NCBI GenBank assembly: GCA_020341835.1
Contig: CP070838.1
Span: 2,524,611-2,578,828, forward strand
From: Thiotrichales bacterium
Lineage (GTDB): Bacteria > Pseudomonadota > Gammaproteobacteria > SZUA-229
DNA length: 54,218 nt
Direction of reading: 5' to 3'
Each line of letters opens with the position of its first letter. The first letter of the stretch is position 1. The notes beneath the pieces are model-generated. The model worked only from the letters and a program-made list of their open reading frames with translations. It did no database searches and was not told where the DNA came from. Shown here piece after piece: positions 47,558 to 54,218 of this stretch. The position numbers were made by a program, and so were the translations under genes.

Positions 47558-48216
47558 GACTGTACCCCTCTGTAACCGGAAATGGCGCCGTTGTACCAGC
47601 GTGCCAGGAAGATCGTAAATGCATGCATCAGCTTGGTGAACGGAAACACGACCATCAGCAGTTGCACGCTCAGGAGATGAATCGCAATCAGGCTCGGCGC
47701 CGTCATGCCGACGCGATGGAAAGCGATATAGCCGGTAATCAATGGCAGGATGGTGACGAACCAGCCGAGGTAGTCATCATAATTGCTGAGAAAGCGTTTT
47801 ACCGGATCCCTCAGGCGGTGCACCAGTACGATGACCAGGGTAATGATGGTGATCACCGAGGTGGCATCGATCACGGGTGAGGGCAGCGCCGGCCAGCTCA
47901 CATGCAGCAGGTCCTTGAAAAACAGGATATGGGGTGCGAACAGGAAAATCACCACGAACAGGCCGATGTGAAAGATATAACCGGCGGTGACGGTAAACGC
48001 AGAGCGTTTGAAAGTAGCGGCATCGGGCACCGTCCGAGAAAACACGGTGCGCAGGCCGCTGCTCATTGCAGAGCCCTTGGCTTCGGCCAGGTTGGCCTTG
48101 CGCCCGAGCATCAGAATTTCGCCCAGCCGCAGCATAATACCGAGTGCAAAAATGATGGAGGCTATCTGGAATCCGGGGCCCCGCGCCCAGGTCAATAATT
48201 CGGTTTCAGTCATCAT
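47554..48216 (-). CDS. isp1: Isp1, NarI-like cytochrome b subunit
   Basis: 220 residues with five predicted membrane helices and histidines suited to two b hemes (IFHIGLF, FAPHIL, IHLLSVQL, KLMHAFT). Isp1 is the membrane anchor that links the periplasmic HydSL dimer to the cytoplasmic Isp2. It follows hydS after six bases and overlaps isp2 by four. Confidence 0.9.
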   Translation of the reverse strand: MMTETELLTWARGPGFQIASIIFALGIMLRLGEILMLGRKANLAEAKGSAMSSGLRTVFSRTVPDAATFKRSAFTVTAGYIFHIGLFVVIFLFAPHILFFKDLLHVSWPALPSPVIDATSVITIITLVIVLVHRLRDPVKRFLSNYDDYLGWFVTILPLITGYIAFHRVGMTAPSLIAIHLLSVQLLMVVFPFTKLMHAFTIFLARWYNGAISGYRGVQS

Positions 48217-48222
48217 TCATCC

Positions 48223-49323
48223 TCATTTTTCAAGATCATCGATAGTGACTTTCTGGTGCGCCTTGCCGGCAGCCGATTTTTTCATCCGGCCTGTTGCGCC
48301 AATAGCGACACCGGCAGCAACACCTGCGGCCGCGGCATACATGGTCGTCTTGGTGATGTTTTCGGTGGGTATGGAAATGGCCTTGTAGAAGCCGCCGCCA
48401 TCCCAGAAGTTGGGTTCGGAACAGCCGATGCAGGGATGGCCTGCTTCGATCGGAAAGCTGACACCGCCATTCCATTTTGTTGTAGCGCAGGCGTTGTATG
48501 TCGTTGGACCCTTGCAGCCGAGCTTGTACAGGCACCAGCCCTGGCGCGCGCCTTCATCATCGAAGGTTTCTGCAAACAGGCCTTTGTCATAAAACGGACG
48601 GCGGTAGCAACGATCATGAATGCTCTGACCAAAGAAGGTTTTCGGGCGCCCGAGGTTGTCCAGATCCGGAATCGTGCCGAAGGTCAGGAAATGCGTCAGC
48701 ACACCGGTGATAACCACCGGGATCGGCGGGCAGCCGGGTACGTTAATAATCGGTTTGTCCTTGATGATGTCACTAACGGAAACAGCACCGGTCGGGTTTG
48801 GCTTCGCATGCGGAATACCGCCGAACGCAGCACAGGTGCCGACGGTCACGATGGCGGCAGCGCCTTTCGCTGTTTCGATCAGCATGTCGTAATTGCTGAT
48901 ACCGGCTATGGTCGAGTAGCCGTTATTGCCATTCGGTATCGAGCCGTCGACCACCACCAGGTACTTGCCATGGTTTTCTTCCATCGCGGCTTCACGCGCC
49001 GCTTCGGCGGCATGACCGGCGGCGGCCTGCAGTGTATGGTGATAGTCCAGTGAAATCGAATCAAAGATCAGGCTTTCGACACTTGCGGTATGCGCACGCG
49101 TCAGCGATTCGGTGCAACCGGTGCACTCCTGGAAAGAGAGCCAGATCACCGAAGGTCGTCTGGCTTTTTCCAGCGCATTGGCGATCGTAGGAATCATCGA
49201 GGGTGGTAGCGCCATCATCGAAGCCGTTGCGGCACAGAACTTCAGGAAACTGCGTCGTGATACACCCTGGCTGCGTAGTGTTTCTCCCAGTGTTCTGTCT
49301 TTTCGGGATAAATCCTTCGTCAT
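48223..49323 (-). CDS. hydS: [NiFe] hydrogenase small subunit with Tat signal
   Basis: 366 residues. The twin-arginine signal VSRRSFLKF at 21-29 sends the folded dimer across the membrane, and a C-terminal helix (about 328-345) anchors it. Cysteine motifs for three clusters are present: ECTGC (C67, C70), GTCAAFGG and PGCPP for the proximal; HDRC and WCLYKLGC for the distal; CATTKWNGG and HPCIGCSEP for the medial. Position 69 is glycine where oxygen-tolerant enzymes have an extra cysteine (ECTCC), so this is a standard, oxygen-sensitive type. It overlaps hupH by four bases. Confidence 0.95.
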   Translation of the reverse strand: MTKDLSRKDRTLGETLRSQGVSRRSFLKFCAATASMMALPPSMIPTIANALEKARRPSVIWLSFQECTGCTESLTRAHTASVESLIFDSISLDYHHTLQAAAGHAAEAAREAAMEENHGKYLVVVDGSIPNGNNGYSTIAGISNYDMLIETAKGAAAIVTVGTCAAFGGIPHAKPNPTGAVSVSDIIKDKPIINVPGCPPIPVVITGVLTHFLTFGTIPDLDNLGRPKTFFGQSIHDRCYRRPFYDKGLFAETFDDEGARQGWCLYKLGCKGPTTYNACATTKWNGGVSFPIEAGHPCIGCSEPNFWDGGGFYKAISIPTENITKTTMYAAAAGVAAGVAIGATGRMKKSAAGKAHQKVTIDDLEK

Positions 49324-49772
49324 GTGTTGGTCTCCGCATCTGTTTCGGGTTTGTTTGATTCAGCCGCTTCGCTGAGCTCGTTCTCGAGCTGGTGCACTGC
49401 GATTGACATATCTTCATGCTGCGACTTGAGAATATCGGGAATTCGGGTGATTTCGATAAAGCGGCCAATGATGTCGTTTTCTTCGTTGTGGTGTGTAACC
49501 AGCCAGACGCCGGCAAAACGGGTTTCATAGATTTCGCTGGGGCCGAGCGCATTCAGCTTGGCATGGACCTCGCCACAACACAGTGTATCGATAATCCTGT
49601 CTTCTTCGCCGGGAGCCAGCGGGATGCTGCGCAGGTCGATCACCCGGGTTTCACCGGTTTCGAGCAGCTTGTCGAGCGCATGACGTATTTCATGCAGGAT
49701 CGGTTGAACGTTCCAGGTCAAATCGTTGCCGATCTGAATGTTGAACTGGGGTATGGCAGCTTCTTCTGACAT
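49320..49772 (-). CDS. hupH: HupH/HyaF-family hydrogenase expression/formation protein
   Basis: 150 residues. A conserved HupH C-terminal domain contains DLRSIPLAPGEEDRIIDTL, GEVHAKLNALGPSEI and GVWLVTHHNEEND. The protein is implicated in maturing or loading the small subunit clusters. It is shorter than HyaF of E. coli and seems to be a single domain. It sits just before hydS and overlaps it by four bases. Confidence 0.9.
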   Translation of the reverse strand: MSEEAAIPQFNIQIGNDLTWNVQPILHEIRHALDKLLETGETRVIDLRSIPLAPGEEDRIIDTLCCGEVHAKLNALGPSEIYETRFAGVWLVTHHNEENDIIGRFIEITRIPDILKSQHEDMSIAVHQLENELSEAAESNKPETDAETNT

Positions 49773-49779
49773 GGAGGGC

Positions 49780-50631
49780 TTATTCCTTGACCGTCGGGCA
49801 CTGCGGCTCTGCAGACCAGACCAGCAGCGGACAGTTGGAATGGCGTATCACTTCTGCAGTCACGGATTCATCCATCGCGATCTTGCCACCACCGGTGCCG
49901 TGTGTTGCCATCGATACCAGATCGATTCCGTGGCTGTCGACTCTTTCCAGGATCTCCCGGATCGGTCGTTTATACGTGGTCATGTCGAGCGACACCCTCA
50001 GGCCAGCATTGGCCAGGGCAACGCTGTGTTGCTGCAGTTTCGCCTTGATGGCCGCTTTCTCTTCAGCGTATTCTGCGTGTTCGAGTTCATCGTGAAATAG
50101 CACGATTTCCGAATCGTGCATTTTCGCAAAGCGCTCGACACAACTGAGAATGGCCGAGGATGCGTCAGAGCCGTCGAGTGGCACCAGAATACGTTTGAAC
50201 AGGTCTTCGGTACGCTGGTCTGAAGGTTCCGGCTTGGCGCTGTGCAGAATGAACATTGGGCAGGGTGACTGCTTCAGTACCTGTTCGGTGACGCTGCCCT
50301 CGCGGATGCGTTCCAGCCCGGTGCGGCCATGCGTTGACATCAGTATCATCGTTGCAGGCAGCAATATGGCCATTTTGATGATTTCACGCACCGGGTCGCC
50401 CATCCGGGTTTCGCGATCAACCGCCCAATCCTCGTATTGCAGTGCGTCGTAGATCGCATTGACATTGGGATGGATCTGAACGGCTGCGTTGGCTGCATCG
50501 ACACTTGGCGTCACATGCATCAGTATAATCCGGGTTTCATCTTTGGCTTTGGGCGCTATCGACCTTACATAAAGCAGGGTCTCTTCAACGGATTCAGTAC
50601 CATCGATTGGAATAAGTATTGTTTGTTCCAT
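49780..50631 (-). CDS. Tandem universal stress protein
   Basis: 283 residues made of two UspA domains (about 1-140 and 145-283). The first has the ATP motif MSTHGRTGLERIREGS, nearly canonical; the second (SMATHGTGGGKIAMDES) is degenerate at the glycine-serine end. It is embedded between hydD and hupH with gaps of 5-7 bases, so it is part of the hydrogenase operon. A stress or adenine-nucleotide sensor acting on the hydrogenase is a guess based on position. Confidence 0.88.
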   Translation of the reverse strand: MEQTILIPIDGTESVEETLLYVRSIAPKAKDETRIILMHVTPSVDAANAAVQIHPNVNAIYDALQYEDWAVDRETRMGDPVREIIKMAILLPATMILMSTHGRTGLERIREGSVTEQVLKQSPCPMFILHSAKPEPSDQRTEDLFKRILVPLDGSDASSAILSCVERFAKMHDSEIVLFHDELEHAEYAEEKAAIKAKLQQHSVALANAGLRVSLDMTTYKRPIREILERVDSHGIDLVSMATHGTGGGKIAMDESVTAEVIRHSNCPLLVWSAEPQCPTVKE

Positions 50632-50636
50632 CGTCT

Positions 50637-51191
50637 TTATGCCCTCGTATCAGGTAATTCTGCACTGGTTTTATTGCGGTTTTGTTTCGAATCCGTCTTG
50701 CCATTGCGCAACTGTTCATTATTCCATGTCTGTATCAGTTTTACTGCTTCGTTGACAGCGATTGGTAATGCACGATGCACCGCCCGGGTGGGCTGCATGC
50801 CCCAGTCCATGTATTCCGGTTGAATACCGATGATCGCACGGTTGACCGGCAAGTGATCGGTGATGCGAGCGATATCCATCAGGTCTATCAGGCCGACTTC
50901 GTGCGCGCTTCGTTTGCTAGCGCCGAGAAAATTGTCCATCTCGGCCCCGGCAAAGGTCCTTACAGAGCCGGGCGGCATGTTTAATTCAGCAGCATCGAAT
51001 ACGACCAGGTTATCGCAATCCTCGATCCAGCTCGCCAGGGTAAAACTCAGTGTACCACCATCGAGAAAGGTCAGGTTTGGTATATCAGTATATTCTGATC
51101 GGATTAGATTTAGCGCGTGAATGCCTGCGCCTTCATCTGACAGCAAGGAATTGCCGATGCCGAGGATTAAAGTTTCGTTTTGGGTTATCAT
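50637..51191 (-). CDS. hydD: Hydrogenase maturation protease (HyaD/HybD/HupD family)
   Basis: 184 residues. It cuts the C-terminal tail of the large subunit after nickel insertion. The nickel-sensing ligands are visible as E20 (GIGNSLLSDEGAG), D66 (VVFDAAEL) and H97 (SAHEVGL). It is the first gene of the minus-strand hydrogenase operon, starting at an ATG with AGGG five to six bases upstream. It should act on HydL after H561. Confidence 0.93.
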   Translation of the reverse strand: MITQNETLILGIGNSLLSDEGAGIHALNLIRSEYTDIPNLTFLDGGTLSFTLASWIEDCDNLVVFDAAELNMPPGSVRTFAGAEMDNFLGASKRSAHEVGLIDLMDIARITDHLPVNRAIIGIQPEYMDWGMQPTRAVHRALPIAVNEAVKLIQTWNNEQLRNGKTDSKQNRNKTSAELPDTRA

Positions 51192-51243
51192 TTGAGCCCT
51201 GTATGTTATTGAAACTTTTTACCAGCGAAGCATATTCGGTATA

Positions 51244-51257
51244 TTGATACAGGTCAA
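51244..51257. promoter_or_regulatory. FNR box shared by the divergent hyd and hyp operons
   Basis: TTGATACAGGTCAA matches TTGAT-N4-ATCAA at nine of ten defined bases. Its centre (51250.5) is at -41.5 from a predicted start at 51292 on the plus strand and from one at 51209 on the minus strand. The plus -10 at the implied place is TTTAAT (51280-51285) and the minus -10 is TAAAAA (complement of 51216-51221). This class II spacing supports anaerobic activation of hypCABDF and hydD-hydL together. Confidence 0.75.
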
Positions 51258-51331
51258 TTCATTAACTTATTTTTCACTGTTTAATGATTCGTATTAATAT
51301 TGTCTTAAATATTTGAACAGAAGAAGTGCCT

Positions 51332-51559
51332 ATGTGTTTGGGAATTCCCATGCAGATAAAATCGATCGAAGGCTACACAGCACGCTGTGAAGCAAAAGGT
51401 GTCGAACGTGATGTCAGCCTGTTCATGATGCAGGATGAAGGCCTGGCGGTTGACGATTTTATTGTCGTACATGTCGGTTATGCGATACAGAAAATCACAG
51501 CCGAGGAAGCACAGACTGCCTGGGAAATCTATGACCAGATGCTGGAAGCCGGAGTCTGA
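51332..51559 (+). CDS. hypC: Hydrogenase maturation chaperone HypC
   Basis: 75 residues. The N-terminus MCLGIPMQI puts the essential Cys2 exactly at position 2 when the ATG at 51332 is used; a GTG at 51326 would break this rule. HypC carries the Fe(CN)2CO unit with HypD and delivers it to the large subunit. hypA starts one base after the stop. Confidence 0.95.
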   Translation: MCLGIPMQIKSIEGYTARCEAKGVERDVSLFMMQDEGLAVDDFIVVHVGYAIQKITAEEAQTAWEIYDQMLEAGV

Positions 51560-51560
51560 G

Positions 51561-51953
51561 ATGCATGAGCTCGCGATCTGTCAGGCGTTGATGAATCAGG
51601 TAGAAGGCATTGCCGCCGAACGAAATGCGCGCAGTGTGATTTCGATTGTTGTCGGTATGGGACCATTGTCAGGCGTTGAAGCACAGTTGCTGAAGCATGC
51701 CTACCCGGTGGCCAGTGCCGGGACTGTGGCGGAAGGTGCTGAACTGGTTATCGAAAACCTGCCTGTTCGTATCAAGTGCAGCCAGTGCGGCGAAGAATCG
51801 GAAGTGCGGCCGAACAAGCTGGTGTGTAAAACCTGTGGTGACTGGCGCACGACCGTAATCAGTGGCGATGAATTGTTGCTGATGAGCGTTGAGCTGGAGA
51901 AGGCTTCCACTAATCAAACCGGTGGTAATGGTAGCGCTACCACACTGCACTAG
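51561..51953 (+). CDS. hypA: Nickel chaperone HypA
   Basis: 130 residues starting MHELAIC, with the conserved His2-Glu3 nickel site. The zinc-binding motif is CSQC...CKTC (about 72-75 and 89-92). It works with HypB to insert nickel. The frame is open for another 42 codons upstream, but the family always begins at MHE and that position directly follows hypC. Confidence 0.95.
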   Translation: MHELAICQALMNQVEGIAAERNARSVISIVVGMGPLSGVEAQLLKHAYPVASAGTVAEGAELVIENLPVRIKCSQCGEESEVRPNKLVCKTCGDWRTTVISGDELLLMSVELEKASTNQTGGNGSATTLH

Positions 51954-51991
51954 CGTGGACGATGTAATGCAAAAGCAAGTGGAGATAAATT

Positions 51992-52840
51992 ATGTGTGAT
52001 ACCTGTGGCTGTAACATTACGCACGGTAATGAAGCTCTGATCAGGCCGGGTGGCAAGCTCGCTAAAACTGACAGTGGCAGGGAAGCGGTGACCGTACTGC
52101 ACAGCCTGCTGGATGAAAACGACCACACGGCGAAACATAATCGCGAACATTTTGACAGCCACGGTGTGCTTGCGATCAACCTGATGTCATCGCCCGGGGC
52201 GGGTAAGACGGCTCTGCTCGAAGCAACGATACAGGCACTGCAGGCGCAGACTGACCGTGATCTATCGATCGCAGTGATCGAAGGCGATCTCGAAACCGAG
52301 AATGATGCCGAGCGCATACGCAAGCATGGTGTCGAAGCCATACAGATTGCAACAGGCAGTGCCTGCCACCTCGATGCGCACATGATCCACCAGGCCTTGC
52401 ATAACCTCAAGCTTGATGGCCTTGACGTCGTGTTTATCGAAAATGTCGGTAACCTGGTCTGTCCCGCCAGTTTCGACCTGGGGCAGCATCTGAATGTGAC
52501 GCTACTGTCCGTCCCCGAAGGCGACGACAAACCGGCAAAATACCCGGTGATGTTTCGTGCGGCAGATCTGGTTCTGATCAGTAAAAGTGATCTGTTGTCG
52601 GTGCTGGATGATTTCAAGCCGGAAAATGCAAAAAGCTATTTGCATGATATTGCATCGGATGCGCCGGTCTATGAACTGTCTTCCAAAAACAGCGCCGGCA
52701 TGCAACAGTGGTTTGACTGGCTGTTTGCTCAAATCGACGAGCAGAAATCACGCCTTGCCGAACATCCACCGGTAAGTGGTCACCACCACCATCATCATGA
52801 ACATCACCACGCGCATGCAGAGGACAAACCGCTGAAATGA
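51992..52840 (+). CDS. hypB: Nickel-insertion GTPase HypB with C-terminal histidine tail
   Basis: 282 residues. The N-terminal CDTCGC (2-7) is the high-affinity nickel motif. The P-loop is SSPGAGKT at 66-73, and VIEGDLET and NVGNLVCPA are other G-domain pieces. The usual histidine-rich stretch of HypB is near the N-terminus; here that region is short, and a run of 11 histidines among 14 residues sits at the C-terminus (about 264-276) instead. It overlaps hypD by four bases. Confidence 0.95.
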   Translation: MCDTCGCNITHGNEALIRPGGKLAKTDSGREAVTVLHSLLDENDHTAKHNREHFDSHGVLAINLMSSPGAGKTALLEATIQALQAQTDRDLSIAVIEGDLETENDAERIRKHGVEAIQIATGSACHLDAHMIHQALHNLKLDGLDVVFIENVGNLVCPASFDLGQHLNVTLLSVPEGDDKPAKYPVMFRAADLVLISKSDLLSVLDDFKPENAKSYLHDIASDAPVYELSSKNSAGMQQWFDWLFAQIDEQKSRLAEHPPVSGHHHHHHEHHHAHAEDKPLK

Positions 52841-53961
52841 AGACGTCAGCCGCTGAGTGGCTCGAACGTATTCATGCGTTGCCCGAAACAGCGCGCGTCA
52901 AAATCATGAACGTTTGTGGCGGTCATGAACGTTCGATTACCATGGCGGGACTGCGCAAGGCGCTGCCGGACTATATCGAACTGGTGCCCGGTCCGGGTTG
53001 CCCGGTTTGTATCTGTCCCGAAGAAGACATATTCGAAGCCATTCAGCTGGCGCTGAACGAAGACATCATACTGGTCGCCTTTGGTGACATGCTGCGTGTG
53101 CCGGTCAATGTCAGCAAGGCGCGGGCCCGCACGATGGAGCAGGCGAAGGCGCAGGGTGCGGATATCCGACCGATCGCCTCACCCACCGAAGCTGTCACCA
53201 TCGCCAGGGCGAATCCTGACAAACCGGTCGTCTTCTTTGCGGCAGGCTTCGAGACGACGACAGCGCCGGTAGCGGCGATGCTGGTTGAGGGTGTGCCGGA
53301 TAACCTGTCGGTGTTGCTGTCCGGAAGGCTGACCTGGCCTGCGGTGGCCATGCTGCTCGAGTCCGGAACACCGGGTTTCGATGCGCTGATTGCCCCCGGC
53401 CATGTATCAACGGTGATGGGGCCGGAGGAGTGGGAGTTCGTTGTCGACAGGCACAACATTCCGGCAGCGATCGCCGGTTTCGACCCCGACAGCCTGCTGG
53501 CGGCAATGTATTCCACCCTGAGACAGATCCACGAGGATCGTCGGTTTCTCGATAACTGTTATCCGCAGCTGGTGCGCCCTGGCGGCAACCCATCGGCACA
53601 GGCACAGTTGAAGCAGGCGATGAACGTGGTCGATGCCAACTGGCGCGGTGTTGGTGTGATACCGTCATCCGGCTATGTGCTCGACAGGGCCTACCACCAG
53701 CACGATGCCAGGCAGCTGTTCCCGTCTTACGCGGAGGAGGCGCGCAAACGCGCCGGTGAAATGCCGCCCGGCTGTGACTGTGCGCAGGTCGTGCTCGGCA
53801 GGATTTATCCCGATCAGTGCAAGCTGTTCGGTACGGCCTGCAAGCCCAGAACGCCGATCGGGCCCTGCATGGTTTCCGATGAAGGCGCCTGTCGCATCTG
53901 GTGGTCCGGTGGTATCCGCGAGCCCAGGCATGCGACCGAGCAGGAGACTGCCATTGGGTAG
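52837..53961 (+). CDS. hypD: Hydrogenase maturation iron-sulfur protein HypD
   Basis: 374 residues. It assembles the Fe(CN)2CO moiety with HypC. Motifs are NVCGGHERSI (C27), PGPGCPVCIC (C55, C58, C60) and the C-terminal CDCAQVVLGRIYPDQC with GTACKP. The [4Fe-4S] and cyanide-handling cysteines are all present. It overlaps hypB by four bases and hypF starts seven bases after its stop. Confidence 0.96.
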   Translation: MKTSAAEWLERIHALPETARVKIMNVCGGHERSITMAGLRKALPDYIELVPGPGCPVCICPEEDIFEAIQLALNEDIILVAFGDMLRVPVNVSKARARTMEQAKAQGADIRPIASPTEAVTIARANPDKPVVFFAAGFETTTAPVAAMLVEGVPDNLSVLLSGRLTWPAVAMLLESGTPGFDALIAPGHVSTVMGPEEWEFVVDRHNIPAAIAGFDPDSLLAAMYSTLRQIHEDRRFLDNCYPQLVRPGGNPSAQAQLKQAMNVVDANWRGVGVIPSSGYVLDRAYHQHDARQLFPSYAEEARKRAGEMPPGCDCAQVVLGRIYPDQCKLFGTACKPRTPIGPCMVSDEGACRIWWSGGIREPRHATEQETAIG

Positions 53962-53968
53962 TTCGCCA

Positions 53969-54218
53969 ATGTCCAGCGGCGAGCACAATCAAAACAAAGC
54001 GACCCCCAGTGCCAGGCGTATCGTGTTATCGGGCAATGTGCAGGGGGTTGGCTTCAGGCCGTTTATCTACCGCACGGCAACCCGGCACCGCCTGAGCGGT
54101 TGGGTCAGAAACCGGGTCGGCCTGGTGGAGATGCATGTTCAGGGCCAGACCGATGCACTCGAACAGTTTGTGCAGGCGGTTTTCTCATCGGCGCCCCCGC
54201 TGGCTCGTCCCGAACTGC
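53969..54218 (+). CDS. hypF: Carbamoyltransferase HypF, N-terminal fragment
   Basis: Only the first 83 codons are present; the gene runs off the window. The translated start (MSSGEHNQNKATPSARR) leads into the acylphosphatase-like domain VLSGNVQGVGFRPFIYR with the catalytic arginine, then SGWVRNRVGLVEM. The full protein makes the cyanide ligands from carbamoyl phosphate. An in-frame TTG at 53954 overlapping hypD is a less likely start. Confidence 0.92.
   Translation, partial: MSSGEHNQNKATPSARRIVLSGNVQGVGFRPFIYRTATRHRLSGWVRNRVGLVEMHVQGQTDALEQFVQAVFSSAPPLARPEL

Noticed and set aside
51435-51560. 42-codon N-terminal extension of hypA
   Set aside because: It overlaps hypC in another frame, and HypA must begin at MHE for its nickel site; the ATG at 51561 is correct.
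51937-52617. Minus-strand open frame of 226 codons opposite hypB
   Set aside because: It is serine/arginine-rich antisense of a conserved GTPase, has no domain, and conflicts with the hypA-hypB arrangement.

Overview
The window looks like chromosome of a gammaproteobacterium, most likely a chemolithotrophic sulfur and hydrogen oxidiser. The basis is the conserved core order miaB-phoH-ybeY-ybeX-lnt, leuS-lptE-holA, nadD-rsfS-rlmH-maf-rng-yhdP and purM-purN, followed by energy genes: a QmoAB-HdrCB set, NnrS, and an Isp-type [NiFe] hydrogenase with its maturation genes. The proteins read as gammaproteobacterial, but I cannot name a genus. No rRNA, tRNA, CRISPR array or complete transposon was recognised. 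The first gene (miaB) lacks its 5' end and the last (hypF) lacks its 3' end.

Layout. 1-5118: tRNA thiolation, PhoH, rRNA maturation, CBS protein and lipoprotein N-acyltransferase. 5119-9911: a repeat-bearing gap, a zinc-ribbon protein, then leuS-lptE-holA. 9912-12190: a 665-base gap with repeats and a good sigma-54 promoter, then two paralogous secreted proteins with PEP-CTERM/VPLPA-type C-terminal sorting signals, each followed by a strong terminator. 12272-22090: proA, nadD-rsfS-rlmH-maf-rng, yhdP, a small exported protein and a nitrilase-family amidase. 22270-25287 (minus): purM-purN-DUF3108-yjgA. 25373-27236: a DUF2066 protein and the DnaA regulator Hda. 27435-28777 (minus): arsC-like, wrbA-like and DUF2069 genes. 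28959-37202: a LysM lipoprotein, a compact thioredoxin/TolC/membrane-fusion/acylphosphatase/GspE-type cluster, glutaredoxin, siroheme synthase and an SH3 membrane protein.

37479-54218 is the metabolic island. qmoA-qmoB-hdrC-hdrB encode a soluble heterodisulfide-reductase-like electron-transfer complex in which HdrCB stands where the membrane subunit QmoC is usually found. APS reductase genes are not in the window. nnrS follows, with its own FNR-like box. The minus-strand operon hydD-usp-hupH-hydS-isp1-isp2-hydL ends with a 64-residue HupE-like microprotein. It diverges from hypC-hypA-hypB-hypD-hypF. A single FNR-like box in the divergent region lies at exactly -41.5 from candidate start sites on both sides, which suggests coordinated anaerobic control of the hydrogenase and its maturation machinery.

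Three copies of an inverted-repeat pair (core GGAGCGGCTTcAGCCGCGAA) lie in intergenic gaps, as expected for REP/BIME-type repeats. One of them encloses a second, different inverted repeat.
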